Assembly: GCA_947493005.1 (NCBI GenBank)
Contig: CANLOY010000002.1
Span: 711,810 to 775,809, forward strand
Source: an uncultured Roseivirga sp.
Lineage (GTDB): Bacteria; Bacteroidota; Bacteroidia; Cytophagales; Cyclobacteriaceae
Direction: 5' to 3'
DNA: 64,000 nt
The position numbers and the translations under genes were made by a program. Under the pieces are notes generated by a model. That model worked only from the letters and a program-made list of their open reading frames with translations, had not been told where the DNA came from and searched no databases. Numbering within the stretch: position 1 is the stretch's first letter; the number at the start of each line of letters is the position of its first letter. This document shows positions 1-8,026 of this stretch, piece after piece.

Positions 1-1082
1 TTGAACACTGGCAGTTCACCTGCATCAATATGCTGTAAATATCCCTTAACCGATTTAACATTTTGTACATAAGCCAAATCAATATCTGAAATAGAAGAAA
101 CACCCAATCCTACCAGCAGTTTCCCAGGGTTAGTCGTATAACCCATAAAGTTTCTATGTAACTCCCCATTGTCAAAAGCATTAATCAGACTATCACCAGG
201 CAAGGCAAAATGATCCATACCTATTGGTTTATACCCCATTCTTTTCAGTTGCTCTTGCCCAATTTTATTCAATTCCCTTTTGAGTGATGGTTTTGGTAAA
301 TCACTTTCTGAATAGGCACGCTGACCAGGGCGTTTCCATGGCACATGTGCATAGGAATAATATGCGATTCGGTCTGGTTTAAGGCTTACTACATACTCCA
401 TAGTCTTAAGTATAGAATCCTGATTTTGAAAAGGAAGCCCATAAATCAAATCAAAGTTAACGGAGGTATAGCCTAAGGTTCTTGCCCACTCACTCACTTG
501 TTTTACCTGTTCGAAAGTTTGAACCCGGTTGATTGCCTTCTGTACTTTCAAGTCAAAATCCTGTACACCAAAACTCACTCTTGAAAATCCAACCTCATGC
601 AAGGCTTTTAAATGCTCGTATGTTGTGTTGTTAGGGTGTCCTTCAAAGCTGAACTCATAGTTAGTAGCCAGATCAACAGTTTGGACAATCCCTTCAATCA
701 ATAATTTCAGGTTATCACTTGAAAAAAAAGTAGGTGTTCCTCCACCTAAATGTATCTCTTTCAAAAGTGGGCGCTCCCCAATAATATCCAAATACATCTG
801 CCACTCCTTTAGCAAGGCCTGGATATAGGGATATTCAACAGCATGATTGACTGTAATATGTGTATTGCAACCACAGTATGTACAAAGACTTTCACAATAG
901 GGTAAATGAATATAAAGACTCAGCCCCTCTTCCCTATTTCGGATATAGGATGTTAAAAAATCTTTCTTGTAGCCGTCAACACTGAAGTCCTCTGTTTTCC
1001 AATCTGGTACAGTTGGGTAGCTTGTATACCTTGGCACAGGTTTGTCATACTTTTCTATCAATCGGTTCTCCTCATTTATCAT
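1..1082 (-). CDS. hemN: Oxygen-independent coproporphyrinogen III oxidase, 3' part missing
   Basis: Radical-SAM enzyme that decarboxylates coproporphyrinogen III in anaerobic or micro-oxic haem synthesis. I translated it by hand: it starts MINEENRLIEKYDKPVPRYT, and near residue 65 shows the YCxSxCxYCGCN cysteine cluster (CxxxCxxCxC) that binds the 4Fe-4S centre, followed by the GGGTPTF SAM-binding motif. About 360 residues are present and the C-terminus runs off the left edge of the window. The ATG at 1082 lies inside the last codons of ccoS (11-bp overlap), so the two are translationally coupled. Haem supply fits the cbb3 oxidase assembly genes upstream. Confidence 0.93.
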   Translation of the reverse strand, partial: MINEENRLIEKYDKPVPRYTSYPTVPDWKTEDFSVDGYKKDFLTSYIRNREEGLSLYIHLPYCESLCTYCGCNTHITVNHAVEYPYIQALLKEWQMYLDIIGERPLLKEIHLGGGTPTFFSSDNLKLLIEGIVQTVDLATNYEFSFEGHPNNTTYEHLKALHEVGFSRVSFGVQDFDLKVQKAINRVQTFEQVKQVSEWARTLGYTSVNFDLIYGLPFQNQDSILKTMEYVVSLKPDRIAYYSYAHVPWKRPGQRAYSESDLPKPSLKRELNKIGQEQLKRMGYKPIGMDHFALPGDSLINAFDNGELHRNFMGYTTNPGKLLVGLGVSSISDIDLAYVQNVKSVKGYLQHIDAGELPVF

Positions 1083-1239
1083 CGTTTGCCTCCTTCTTGT
1101 TTTCATCGTCAAATAATACTCTCACGGAAGGTGCATAGGTATCATCATACTGCCCTGATTTTACAGCCCATAAAAAGGCAGTCAAAAAAACTATGGCTAC
1201 CACAATACTGGTTATGATCAATATGAGAATTACAGACAT
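1072..1239 (-). CDS. ccoS: cbb3-type cytochrome oxidase assembly protein CcoS
   Basis: A 55-residue single-pass membrane protein needed for maturation (haem and copper cofactor insertion) of cbb3 cytochrome c oxidase. It begins MSVILILIITSIVVAIVFL, a membrane helix, followed by the family-typical FLWAVKSGQYDDTYAP stretch in which an aromatic/GQYDD motif follows the helix, then an acidic-basic tail. Start overlaps the ccoI stop by one base (TGATG), and its end overlaps hemN. Size and position directly after ccoI match the usual ccoI-ccoS arrangement. It is easily missed because of its size. Confidence 0.93.
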   Translation of the reverse strand: MSVILILIITSIVVAIVFLTAFLWAVKSGQYDDTYAPSVRVLFDDENKKEANDDK

Positions 1240-3641
1240 CAGAGTTTAAGTTTTAGTGAGAAGAATCTAACGGCCATGGTGGTAAAAGCCACCACAGAAA
1301 TACTGCTCAAAGGCATAAGAATTGCCGCCACAAGAGGGGTTAACCAACCGGAAACTGCAAAGGTTAAACCTACTCCATTATAGAGCAGACTTAATATAAA
1401 GCTGGCCACCACAATGCACTTACCTTTCTTCGAAAGTGTAATCATCTCATTCAGTTTATCGAATGAATCGGCCTGCATAATAGCATCACATGCAGGGGAA
1501 AAGGTGGAAACATCTTCTGAAACCGCAATACCAACATCGCTCTGTTTCAGTGCTCCGGCATCATTCAACCCATCTCCTAGCATCATCACATGACCTCCAG
1601 CATTTTGGTAACCTTTAATTACATTTAGCTTATCCCCTGGTTTTTGATTAAACCTCATTTCTGTTCCCGAAGGGAAAATATGTTCCAAGTTCTTTTGCTC
1701 AGAATCATGATCTCCGGAAAGTATGGAAAGTCTAAATTGACCTTTAAGCTTATCAATCACATTTCTAAGGCTCTTTCTATATACATTCTGGATAACGAAT
1801 CTACCTCTGTAACTATCGCCAATTTTCAGAAACACATAAGAAGAGTCATCTCTGTGTGTATCTCCCATATTTATTTCCAGATATTTTGCTGAACCAAGTT
1901 TCACTTCAATTCCACTCACAATTGCCTTGATTCCTAGACCTACATGTTCTTCAAATGTTTCCAGGTGATAAACATGCTCTCCAATGTTTGGAAGGAATGT
2001 TTTAACCAACCGGCTTAGTGGATGGGTACTACTAGACACTGCGGCTAACACCAACTGTGCTTCCTCATCAGATAATTGGTCACCTTCAAATTGAAGGTTT
2101 TGTTGATTTGCATTTGTAATCGTACCTGTTTTGTCAAATACAATTGTATTTATCTTCTGAAGCTTTTCAATCACATTAGCATTCTTAAGGTAGAGTTTGT
2201 TTCTACCCAAAACTCTAAGAATGCTTCCCGTAGTAAATGGAGTTGACAAAGCCAGAGCACATGGACAGGCAATTATTAAAACAGAACAAAACACCAACCA
2301 GGTTTTAGTTGGATCTGTAAGTTGCCAAAAAGTAGCTGCTACCAACGAGATTAGAATAATAGCCACAGTAAAATACTGGCTTACTCTATCTACAAGTTTA
2401 ATATGGTTATCCTCCTTCTGAAAAGCTTCATCATTCCATAGTTCGGTTAGGTAGCTCTGCGAAACTGGCTTTTGAACAACAAACTGTGCCTTCTTACCTG
2501 TTAACCTTCCTCCCGCATATACATACTCACCTTTGTGCTTTTCTATGGGCTCAGATTCACCAGTGACAAAACTATAATCCACAAATGCACGCTTGTCAAT
2601 AAGTATTGCATCCGTAGGAATCAACTCTCCGTTTCTGATTAAAATCTCATCCCCTTTTTTTACTTTCCTTACTGCCTCAGAGATATATTTATCTTCTCTC
2701 TTTGTCAAAACTGCCAAAGGGAAGTAACTCTTATAATCTCTGTCGAATGATAATGCCTGATAGGTTCTATTTTGGAACCATTTGCCTATTAATAGAAAAA
2801 ACACCAGACCCACCAACGAATCGAAGTACCCCGGACCAATGTCAAATGCCACTTCATATACGCTTCGGATAAATAAGACACTGATCCCTAATGCTATAGG
2901 TACATCAATATTTGCAAATCGCTGTTTTAGACTTTTGAATGCTGAAGTGAAATACTCACTCCCTGAATAGAACACAACTGGAACTGATAGCAACACATTC
3001 AGCCATCTGAAAAATTGCTGATAGGACTGCTCTAAACTGGAAATACCTAAATAGTCGGGGAAGCTCAGCAGCATCACGTTGCCAAAACAGAAACCGGCAA
3101 TCCCCATTTTAATCAGCAATTGTTTATCAAAAGATTTCTCAACCTTAGCACTTTCTTCCTCAAGATTGATTACCGGGGTATATCCAATTCTATCCAACAG
3201 TTCAGCCAACTCTCTTAAAGAAAGATCAGCTTTTCGGTAATCAACGGTTAGTTTATGGTTGCTGAAATTTGTTTTCGAAGTTATTACCGCTGGCTCTAGC
3301 CTTTCAAGGTGTTCTAATAACCATATACAACTACTACAGTGTATGTTAGGAATTAAAAATGTCACCTTCTCCTGTTTATCATCAGAGAACTCTAAGAGCT
3401 TCTCGGCTATTTCAGGGTTATCTAAGAAATCAAAAAACGAATTGCTCTCTTTCTTTTGATTAACTCCCGGTGAATCTTCAAGTGCATAGTACTGACAAAG
3501 ATCACTTTCACTTAATATCTCATAAACGGTTTTACATCCATTGCAACAAAAGCTTTTGTCTTCAATCTTAATCGAAGTTTCAAGGCATTCGTCCCCACAG
3601 TGGTAACAAGTTGCTTTGGTTTTAACCTCAAGTGCTGCCAT
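1239..3641 (-). CDS. ccoI: Copper-translocating P1B-type ATPase for cbb3 oxidase
   Basis: An 800-residue heavy-metal P-type ATPase that exports copper towards the periplasm for cbb3 oxidase assembly. Visible features: an N-terminal cysteine-rich domain (CYHC at 12-15, CCNGC at 32-36), an HMA domain with the CSSC metal site around 102-105, several membrane helices, the TGES actuator motif at 360-363, the CPC transport motif at 459-461, the DKTGT phosphorylation site at 503-507 and a GDGLND hinge motif. The cysteine-rich extra N-terminal domain together with adjacent ccoS distinguishes CcoI from generic CopA. It starts 5 bp after the stress-protein gene and overlaps ccoS. Confidence 0.95.
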   Translation of the reverse strand: MAALEVKTKATCYHCGDECLETSIKIEDKSFCCNGCKTVYEILSESDLCQYYALEDSPGVNQKKESNSFFDFLDNPEIAEKLLEFSDDKQEKVTFLIPNIHCSSCIWLLEHLERLEPAVITSKTNFSNHKLTVDYRKADLSLRELAELLDRIGYTPVINLEEESAKVEKSFDKQLLIKMGIAGFCFGNVMLLSFPDYLGISSLEQSYQQFFRWLNVLLSVPVVFYSGSEYFTSAFKSLKQRFANIDVPIALGISVLFIRSVYEVAFDIGPGYFDSLVGLVFFLLIGKWFQNRTYQALSFDRDYKSYFPLAVLTKREDKYISEAVRKVKKGDEILIRNGELIPTDAILIDKRAFVDYSFVTGESEPIEKHKGEYVYAGGRLTGKKAQFVVQKPVSQSYLTELWNDEAFQKEDNHIKLVDRVSQYFTVAIILISLVAATFWQLTDPTKTWLVFCSVLIIACPCALALSTPFTTGSILRVLGRNKLYLKNANVIEKLQKINTIVFDKTGTITNANQQNLQFEGDQLSDEEAQLVLAAVSSSTHPLSRLVKTFLPNIGEHVYHLETFEEHVGLGIKAIVSGIEVKLGSAKYLEINMGDTHRDDSSYVFLKIGDSYRGRFVIQNVYRKSLRNVIDKLKGQFRLSILSGDHDSEQKNLEHIFPSGTEMRFNQKPGDKLNVIKGYQNAGGHVMMLGDGLNDAGALKQSDVGIAVSEDVSTFSPACDAIMQADSFDKLNEMITLSKKGKCIVVASFILSLLYNGVGLTFAVSGWLTPLVAAILMPLSSISVVAFTTMAVRFFSLKLKL

Positions 3642-3646
3642 GTCAT

Positions 3647-4414
3647 TTACACTTTAAAAATAAACATTGGCATCTTCCCTTCCCCTCTCAATATTGTATA
3701 GAAATCGTCAGTATTATTATTAACACCTCCAAGCATTAAAAAAGGTCTTTCTGAATCATACACGGCCCTTTGATTTAAGCAGTCAACAGCATTGTCACAC
3801 ATTAGTTGAATACCGATATTCTTAAAGAACAATTTGAGGTATTCAATAAATGCTTTTTCACCTCCGTTTTCATTCCCATTTTCGAGTTCCGTCATCAAAA
3901 TTGACAATGGCAATTCTAAAAAATCTGAGCTAAACAGATTAATAAAGCTCTTTGTCATCCTTACCGAATCGACAGAGCCATCATGCAGAATAATCAGATT
4001 CTTAACTTCCCAATTTTTAGGGAGCATTAGAAATGGACATTTTATGTGCTGAACAATGCTCTTGAAGGTTTCACTATCAAAAGCAGAAAAAGCCGATTGT
4101 TCCCATATCAAAAGATCATATACAGTGCTTAGACTTGACAACTGGCTTTTTGTTTTGATACTTTCGGTTGTATCAAGGGACATATTGTAGAGGTATGCTT
4201 TCTCTTTTGCCGTGAGTTCCTTTTCTGCTTTTTTAACTAAACTATCCAAACTCTCGTCCGAGCTGGTCTCTAGTGACTTACTATTCACAAAGCGCTCGGG
4301 GTAGAACAAGCTTATATACTTCAGGTGAGTCTTATTTAGCAAGTTAAATAAGTCTTCCAGCAAAGCGCTTATATCCGTTTTGGTGTCAACTGCAAGAAGT
4401 ATTTTGTGTTTCAA
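3647..4414 (-). CDS. Tandem universal-stress-protein-like protein
   Basis: A 255-residue cytoplasmic protein without signal peptide or membrane segment. The opening HKILLAVDTK, and a second copy-like opening NLIILHDGSV near residue 138, resemble the first beta strand and loop of UspA domains, so I read it as two USP-like domains. A canonical ATP-binding GxxGxxxxS/T motif is not obvious, so nucleotide binding is doubtful. The only start fitting the N-terminus is TTG at 4414. It is the first gene before ccoI-ccoS-hemN and just downstream of the FNR-like sites, so it is probably expressed under low oxygen. USP genes beside cbb3/FNR loci are common; function here is inferred. Confidence 0.7.
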   Translation of the reverse strand: MKHKILLAVDTKTDISALLEDLFNLLNKTHLKYISLFYPERFVNSKSLETSSDESLDSLVKKAEKELTAKEKAYLYNMSLDTTESIKTKSQLSSLSTVYDLLIWEQSAFSAFDSETFKSIVQHIKCPFLMLPKNWEVKNLIILHDGSVDSVRMTKSFINLFSSDFLELPLSILMTELENGNENGGEKAFIEYLKLFFKNIGIQLMCDNAVDCLNQRAVYDSERPFLMLGGVNNNTDDFYTILRGEGKMPMFIFKV

Positions 4415-4439
4415 TTCCTTTTAATTCGTCTTATCGAAT

Positions 4440-4447
4440 CAAAAGTA
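4440..4447 (-). promoter_or_regulatory. Bacteroidota -7 promoter element for usp-ccoI-ccoS-hemN
   Basis: Read on the minus strand the bases are TACTTTTG, an exact TAnnTTTG match. It would place the transcript start near 4436, about 20 bases before the TTG start codon at 4414. No TTG element occurs at the expected -33 spacing; the FNR-like dyad at 4470-4483 sits there instead, as expected for an activator-dependent promoter. Confidence 0.55.
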
Positions 4448-4469
4448 CTTCTATAGCCGTAGGTTGAGG

Positions 4470-4483
4470 TTGATGGGTATCAG
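4470..4483. promoter_or_regulatory. FNR-like operator, promoter-proximal
   Basis: The 14 bases TTGATGGGTATCAG match the FNR consensus TTGATnnnnATCAA except for the last base. The centre is about 40 bp upstream of the start site predicted from the -7 element, close to the class II activator position (-41.5). It lies in the spacer between the Fnr-like regulator gene and the cbb3 assembly operon. Confidence 0.6.
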
Positions 4484-4487
4484 ACGA

Positions 4488-4509
4488 AAACATGATATAA
4501 ATCATGTTT
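4488..4509. promoter_or_regulatory. Second FNR-like dyad / perfect 9-bp inverted repeat
   Basis: Arms AAACATGAT and ATCATGTTT are separated by ATAA; the core is TGATnnnnATCA, the invariant part of the FNR consensus. Its centre (4498.5) is exactly 22 bp, two helical turns, from the centre of the dyad at 4470-4483. It overlaps the stop codon of the regulator gene. It could instead fold as an RNA hairpin at the end of that transcript, but only a short T run follows. Confidence 0.5.
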
Positions 4510-5221
4510 ATCCATAGAAGTCAGCTTCGTGCACCAATTTGTCGATATCTAGTACCTTAATTTTCTTGCCTTCAAGGGCAATTAAACCGTCAGATTTAAA
4601 CTCTGATAGTAGACGAATTACCGTTTCAGTGGCAGTACCAACAATGTTAGCCAGGTCCTCTCGAGAAAGAGCGATATCAATCAAATCACTACCATCTCCC
4701 TCCATTCCGTAAGTCTCTTTTAGCATAATTATGGTAGTAGCTAAACGCTCTCTTACTGATTTCTGGGCTAGTTGAGCCAGTTTGCTTTCCATTACCCCTA
4801 ATTCTTCACAAACAGCTTTCATCATCTTTTGAAAGAATGAAGGATTACTGTTAAGAATAGTCAGAAAATCACTTTTAGGAATAAAGCAAATCGCAGCCTG
4901 TTCAATAACTGTTGCAGAGGCACCATAGAACTCTTCACTGAGCAAAGATCGATATCCAAGAAATTGTCCTGGTTTGGAAATGAACAAGATTTGCTCTTTC
5001 CCATTAGAACCCATTTTATAGACCTTTACCTTGCCCTGATTAATGCAAAAAATACCCATTGGCCTGGTACCTTCATAGAACAAGTTCTGTCCTTTTTTAT
5101 AGCTCACGCATGACTTATGAGACGATAATAATTCCAAGTCTTCCGCGGACAAATCAGCAAAGTGTGAATCTACTCTGCTCTCACAGAATTGGCATTTTAC
5201 GTTAACCTTACACGATTTCAT
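4508..5221 (-). CDS. Crp/Fnr-family oxygen/redox-type transcription regulator
   Basis: A 237-residue regulator with an N-terminal cyclic-nucleotide-binding-fold domain (about 25-150), a dimer helix (about 130-160) and a C-terminal winged helix-turn-helix (SREDLANIVGTATETVIRLL). Cysteines at 4, 10 and 13, and C112 in AAICFIP, align well with the FNR cluster ligands (E. coli C20, C23 and C122 in VCEIP); the equivalent of C29 is Ser19/His20, so the fourth ligand would have to be C4, H20 or another residue. The recognition helix keeps Glu and Arg, but the FNR serine is isoleucine. It precedes the cbb3 assembly operon, whose spacer has FNR-like boxes. Oxygen sensing is inferred. Confidence 0.88.
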   Translation of the reverse strand: MKSCKVNVKCQFCESRVDSHFADLSAEDLELLSSHKSCVSYKKGQNLFYEGTRPMGIFCINQGKVKVYKMGSNGKEQILFISKPGQFLGYRSLLSEEFYGASATVIEQAAICFIPKSDFLTILNSNPSFFQKMMKAVCEELGVMESKLAQLAQKSVRERLATTIIMLKETYGMEGDGSDLIDIALSREDLANIVGTATETVIRLLSEFKSDGLIALEGKKIKVLDIDKLVHEADFYG

Positions 5222-5284
5222 CGGCTGATCTTTAGTTTAAAAATAGACATGCATTGGTTGAATCACAAAACTTTTCGATGGTAT

Positions 5285-6175
5285 TTATAGTAATTGACCA
5301 ATGCCAAATAGAATAACGAATAGCAGTGTTGAAAGTGCCATTTGCTTTAAAAAAGGGTCTAGTTGTTCAGCACTTTCTTTCTCTTTTACAGCTCTTGCGT
5401 TCACAATTAACAATGGTATTGCTAAAATGAATAATAGCTCTTTATAAGAAGAAAAATTAACAACTACATAAGTCAAACTAGTACATATTCCCCCTACCAG
5501 TAAGAACAAATGATACCTTATAGCAGCTGCTCTCCCTATTCGCACAGGAATAGATTTTTTCCCGGCTTTTACATCGGATTCAATATCTCTTATATTGTTT
5601 ACATTGAGCACCGCAACTGAAAAAAAGCCAACAGATATAGCAGGCAAAATGTAATTCATATTCAGTTGCTGTTCATATAAAAATGCGCTACCCATTACCG
5701 CAACAAAACCAAAAAATATCAATACACTAAAATCTCCCAAGCCTGCATATCCATAGGGTTTAAAACCTGCTGTATAAGTAATGGCAGCCAGTATAGCCAG
5801 AAAACCTATAAGTAGGAAGATTAAAAAGTTGTCTGAACCCCATCCGAAAGCCACTTCGAGTAAGCCGAGCCCTGATGTCAAACTTAGTACTACAAAAACT
5901 ATAATAGCATTGCGCATGGATGATTTGCTGATAGCTCCTGATTGGACGGCCCTTGAGGGGCCTTTTCTTTCATCGCTATCTGCTCCATGGATTGAATCTC
6001 CATAGTCATTTGCAAGGTTAGAAAGTATTTGAAGTAAAACCGTAGTCAATGCACAAAAAGCAAAAATCTCCGAGTCAAAACTACCAGATGCTGCCGCCAG
6101 AAACGCTCCCATTCCAATAGAAGCTAATGCTAACGGTAAAGTTCTTAACCTGAAAGCCGACAACCAGTTTTTCAT
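5285..6175 (-). CDS. menA: 1,4-dihydroxy-2-naphthoate polyprenyltransferase
   Basis: Integral membrane UbiA-family prenyltransferase that attaches the polyprenyl tail to DHNA in menaquinone synthesis. About 296 residues with eight or nine hydrophobic helices; the first aspartate-rich motif is NDYGDSIHGADSDERKG (about 58-74) and the second is NNIRDIESDVKAGKKS (about 195-210), which bind the Mg-diphosphate. I chose the ATG at 6175 (MKNWLSAFRLRTL), the usual MenA N-terminus, over an upstream in-frame TTG at 6184. It lies between the Fnr-like regulator and argS, same strand, with 36-63 bp spacers, and fits menaquinone-based respiration. Confidence 0.93.
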   Translation of the reverse strand: MKNWLSAFRLRTLPLALASIGMGAFLAAASGSFDSEIFAFCALTTVLLQILSNLANDYGDSIHGADSDERKGPSRAVQSGAISKSSMRNAIIVFVVLSLTSGLGLLEVAFGWGSDNFLIFLLIGFLAILAAITYTAGFKPYGYAGLGDFSVLIFFGFVAVMGSAFLYEQQLNMNYILPAISVGFFSVAVLNVNNIRDIESDVKAGKKSIPVRIGRAAAIRYHLFLLVGGICTSLTYVVVNFSSYKELLFILAIPLLIVNARAVKEKESAEQLDPFLKQMALSTLLFVILFGIGQLL

Positions 6176-6220
6176 ACCTGACAAGTTTGTTGAAACGATA
6201 TTATCAACCTTAAAGCAAGG

Positions 6221-8023
6221 CTACATTCTATCTGGAACGTTTATACCCAACAGTCCCATACATACTTTTATGGTTTCTGCTGTTAATGCTGAAAGTGCTA
6301 CTCTAAACTGTTGAAGTGTTTTATCAGATTCATTGAAGATGGACAATTCTGCATAAAAACGATTGTAATCCTTGGCCAGGTCATAGACATACTGTGCTAT
6401 AATAGCAGGAGAGTAAGTGTTAGCTGCCAAAGTGAGTTTTTCGGAATATTGTCCCAAAGCGTGAATCAAGTCTTTCTCCATCTGATCAACCTGACCAATT
6501 TCGTTAAACTGAATATCTACAAGGCTTACCCCTAACTGCTCAGCTTTTCTTAGAATAGAACTGATTCTAGCATGAGTATACTGGATAAATGGCCCTGTAT
6601 TCCCTTGAAACTCAATAGACTCCTCCGGGTTGAAAAGCATTCGTTTTCTTGGGTCTACCTTCAGTAGGAAATATTTGATTGCACCCAGTCCCAGCATTTC
6701 GTAAAGTTCTTCTGCTTGTTCTGGGGTAAAGCCATCAATCTTGCCCAGTTCTTCGGTTCTTGTTTTTGCTGTAGAGGCCATCTCTTGCATCAGGTCATCA
6801 GCATCCACTACAGTCCCCTCTCTTGACTTCATCTTTCCCGAAGGTAAGTCCACCATCCCATAAGAAAGGTGATAACATGAACTGGCCCACTCATATCCAA
6901 GCTTCTTAAGAATTAGGAACAATACTTTAAAATGATACTCTTGTTCGTTACCTACAGTATAAATAAGTTGGCTTAGCCCTGGATAATCATCGAAACGCAT
7001 CAAAGCGGTTCCGATGTCCTGAGTCATATATACTGAAGTTCCATCTTTCCTTAACAAGAGTTTTTCATCAAGGCCTTCATCTGTTAGATCCACCCAAATG
7101 GAGCCATCTTCTTTCTTAAAGAAAACTCCCTTTTCAAGTCCTTCTAACACTCTATCTCTACCAATAAGGTAAGTATCACTCTCATAATAGAGTTGATCAA
7201 AATCAACTCCCATTTTCTGATAAGTGGCATTAAAACCGGCATATACCCAGCCATTCATTTTCTCCCAAAGCGCATATACTTCAGGATCCTTAGCCTCCCA
7301 TTTTTTCAGCATCTCTTGCGCCTCTAATAGAATTGGAGCTTGCTTTTCAGCGTCCTCCTGACTTATACCTTCAGAGACAAGCTGTGCAATTTCTTTTTTG
7401 TACTCTTTATCAAAAGCTACATAGTATTTACCAACAAGGTGATCTCCTTTAAGGCCAGAAGAATCTGGAGTTTCTCCTTCTCCAAATCGGAGCCAAGCCA
7501 ACATCGATTTGCAGATATGTATCCCTCGATCGTTAATAATCTGTACTTTGTGTACATCGTTTCCAGCCGCTTTTAAAATTCTGGAAACAGAATTACCCAA
7601 GAAATTATTTCTAAGATGCCCTAAATGTAGTGGCTTATTAGTATTGGGAGATGAGTACTCTACCACAACAGTTTTTCCTGTTGGAGCTTGCTCGAAGATT
7701 GGAGAAGCACTTAAATCGGCACCATTAAACATCTCTGAAAAACTCTCTATCTGAGAAGATTCAGATATCGAAATATTAAGAAACCCTTTTACTGTATTGA
7801 AGTCAGAAACCACAGAGGTATTTTCTACTATGTACTCTCCTATCTCATTGCCGGTTTCTTCAGGGTTTTTCTTCGAAAACCTTGCAAAAGGAAAAGTCAC
7901 AAAGGTATAGGTACCTTCAAACTCTTTCCTTGTTGGCTGTAAGGCAATATCCTCAGCAGCCAAATCATGATTATATAATGCTTTTAATGCAGCAGATATG
8001 CCGCCTTTTATCTGTTCTTCCAT
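6221..8023 (-). CDS. argS: Arginyl-tRNA synthetase
   Basis: Class I aminoacyl-tRNA synthetase charging tRNA-Arg, 600 residues, normal for the family. The HIGH motif appears as HLGHLRN in SSPNTNKPLHLGHLRNN near 125-141; the KMSKS region is KMKSREGT near 400. There is an N-terminal Add-1 tRNA-binding domain and a C-terminal DALR anticodon-binding domain (about 485-600). The ATG at 8023 gives MEEQIKGG; an in-frame TTG directly before it (8026) is a less likely start. It begins 3 bp after the arginase stop, so both probably share a transcript. Confidence 0.97.
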   Translation of the reverse strand: MEEQIKGGISAALKALYNHDLAAEDIALQPTRKEFEGTYTFVTFPFARFSKKNPEETGNEIGEYIVENTSVVSDFNTVKGFLNISISESSQIESFSEMFNGADLSASPIFEQAPTGKTVVVEYSSPNTNKPLHLGHLRNNFLGNSVSRILKAAGNDVHKVQIINDRGIHICKSMLAWLRFGEGETPDSSGLKGDHLVGKYYVAFDKEYKKEIAQLVSEGISQEDAEKQAPILLEAQEMLKKWEAKDPEVYALWEKMNGWVYAGFNATYQKMGVDFDQLYYESDTYLIGRDRVLEGLEKGVFFKKEDGSIWVDLTDEGLDEKLLLRKDGTSVYMTQDIGTALMRFDDYPGLSQLIYTVGNEQEYHFKVLFLILKKLGYEWASSCYHLSYGMVDLPSGKMKSREGTVVDADDLMQEMASTAKTRTEELGKIDGFTPEQAEELYEMLGLGAIKYFLLKVDPRKRMLFNPEESIEFQGNTGPFIQYTHARISSILRKAEQLGVSLVDIQFNEIGQVDQMEKDLIHALGQYSEKLTLAANTYSPAIIAQYVYDLAKDYNRFYAELSIFNESDKTLQQFRVALSALTAETIKVCMGLLGINVPDRM

Positions 8024-8026
8024 CAA

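Noticed and set aside
5222..5284. Search for an FNR-like site upstream of the regulator gene itself
   Set aside because: Only weak TTGAATCAC half-site; no dyad with TGATnnnnATCA spacing.
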